Source of the DNA: an uncultured Erysipelotrichaceae bacterium
Lineage (GTDB): Bacteria; Bacillota_I; Bacilli_A; Erysipelotrichales; Erysipelotrichaceae
Reading direction: 5' to 3'
Assembly (NCBI GenBank): GCA_902795905.1
Contig: CADBMY010000160.1
Coordinates: 1-5,802 of the forward strand
DNA length: 5,802 nt
Numbering within the stretch: position 1 is the first letter of the stretch; each line of letters begins with the position of its first letter. The position numbers were made by a program, and so were the translations under genes. Under the pieces are notes generated by a model. That model searched no databases. It was not told the DNA's origin and was given only the letters and a program-made list of their open reading frames with translations. Shown here piece by piece: positions 5,376 to 5,802 of this stretch.

Positions 5376-5802
5376 GTGAAAATGCAATCCTTGATGTAAA
5401 GAATCTGAAGACATATTTCGATGTCACCAAAGGTATCTTCTCAAAGAAACAGATCGTTAAGGCTGTCGATGATGTCAGCTTTGATGTAAAACCGAATGAA
5501 ACATTCGGACTTGTCGGTGAATCCGGCTGCGGTAAGACCACACTCGGACGTACGATCGTTAAACTGTATGAACCTGAAAGCGGAACGATCGAATTCGAGG
5601 GTAAGGATATTGCCAAGATCAGAGGCGCTGAACTGAAGGCATTCCGCAAGGATATGCAGATGATCTTCCAGGATCCGTATGCTTCCCTGAATCCCCGTAT
5701 GACTGTCGGTGAAATCATCAAGGAACCGATGATTATCCATAACATCTACAACACGGATCAGGAAAGAGAAGAGAGAGTTGTCGAACTTCTCCGTATCGTC
5801 GG
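5372..5802 (+). CDS. oppF: Oligopeptide ABC transporter ATP-binding protein OppF, N-terminal part
   Basis: Partial: 143 complete codons and two bases of the next, open to the right edge. Hand translation starts MSENAILDVKNLKTYFDV, followed by KGIFSKKQIVKAVDDVSF (20-37). This insertion between the first strands is typical of OppF/DppF and distinguishes it from OppD. Walker A GESGCGKT is at 49-56, and the Q-loop IFQDPYASLNPRM at 98-110 (Q100) is a very conserved OppF stretch. The signature motif, Walker B and oligo_HPY tail would lie beyond the window. It is the second ATPase subunit, pairing with OppD. The ATG at 5372 overlaps the oppD TGA as ATGA. GGGCGGTG (5359-5366), still inside oppD, is a plausible ribosome binding site 5 bases upstream. 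The four-base overlap suggests coupled, near-equal synthesis of the two ATPases. Confidence 0.93.
   Translation, partial: MSENAILDVKNLKTYFDVTKGIFSKKQIVKAVDDVSFDVKPNETFGLVGESGCGKTTLGRTIVKLYEPESGTIEFEGKDIAKIRGAELKAFRKDMQMIFQDPYASLNPRMTVGEIIKEPMIIHNIYNTDQEREERVVELLRIV

Noticed and set aside
1..5802. CRISPR array, insertion sequence, tRNA or phage defence cassette
   Set aside because: No regularly spaced repeats, transposase motifs, terminal inverted repeats or cloverleaf-like segments were seen. Apart from one intergenic region of about 220 bases, the window is filled with coding sequence.

Overview
The window looks like a piece of a Bacillota (Firmicutes) chromosome, possibly a gut-type Erysipelotrichia or Clostridia relative. 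This rests on AGGTGG/AAAGGGG-type ribosome binding sites, a TATAAT promoter, tightly packed operons, moderate GC, and a gene set (DUF1846/UPF0371, nagA, opp) common in that phylum. The family-level placement is a guess. No rRNA, tRNA, CRISPR, insertion sequence or phage gene was seen.

Layout. Two operons diverge from one AT-rich intergenic region (about 2286-2505). The minus-strand operon reads leftwards: a DUF1846/UPF0371 protein (798-2285), a small membrane protein with a degenerate GIY-YIG-like cytoplasmic domain (158-787), and the first 52 codons of an N-acetylglucosamine-6-phosphate deacetylase (nagA, 1-158), which runs off the window. The nagA start overlaps the preceding stop by one base (TAATG). 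The plus-strand operon is an oligopeptide ABC importer: permeases oppB (2506-3429) and oppC (3439-4365), and ATPases oppD (4374-5375) and oppF (5372 to beyond the window end). The oppD/oppF junction is an ATGA overlap. No substrate-binding protein gene (oppA) precedes oppB, so it must lie downstream of oppF or elsewhere.

How it works together. OppB and OppC form the membrane channel and OppD and OppF the ATPase pair that drives uptake of peptides delivered by a missing binding protein. NagA feeds GlcNAc-6-P into central metabolism. A shared theme of cell-wall or nutrient scavenging is possible but is inference.

The divergent region carries an extended -10 promoter for the DUF1846 operon, an imperfect 22-24 bp AT-rich direct repeat, and a 12-bp stem-loop ending two bases before the oppB ribosome binding site. 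The most unusual protein is the membrane-tethered GIY-YIG-like one, which appears to lack the catalytic arginine of the family. Most of the window is ordinary housekeeping and transport. I do not see convincing evidence of a wholly new multi-gene system.
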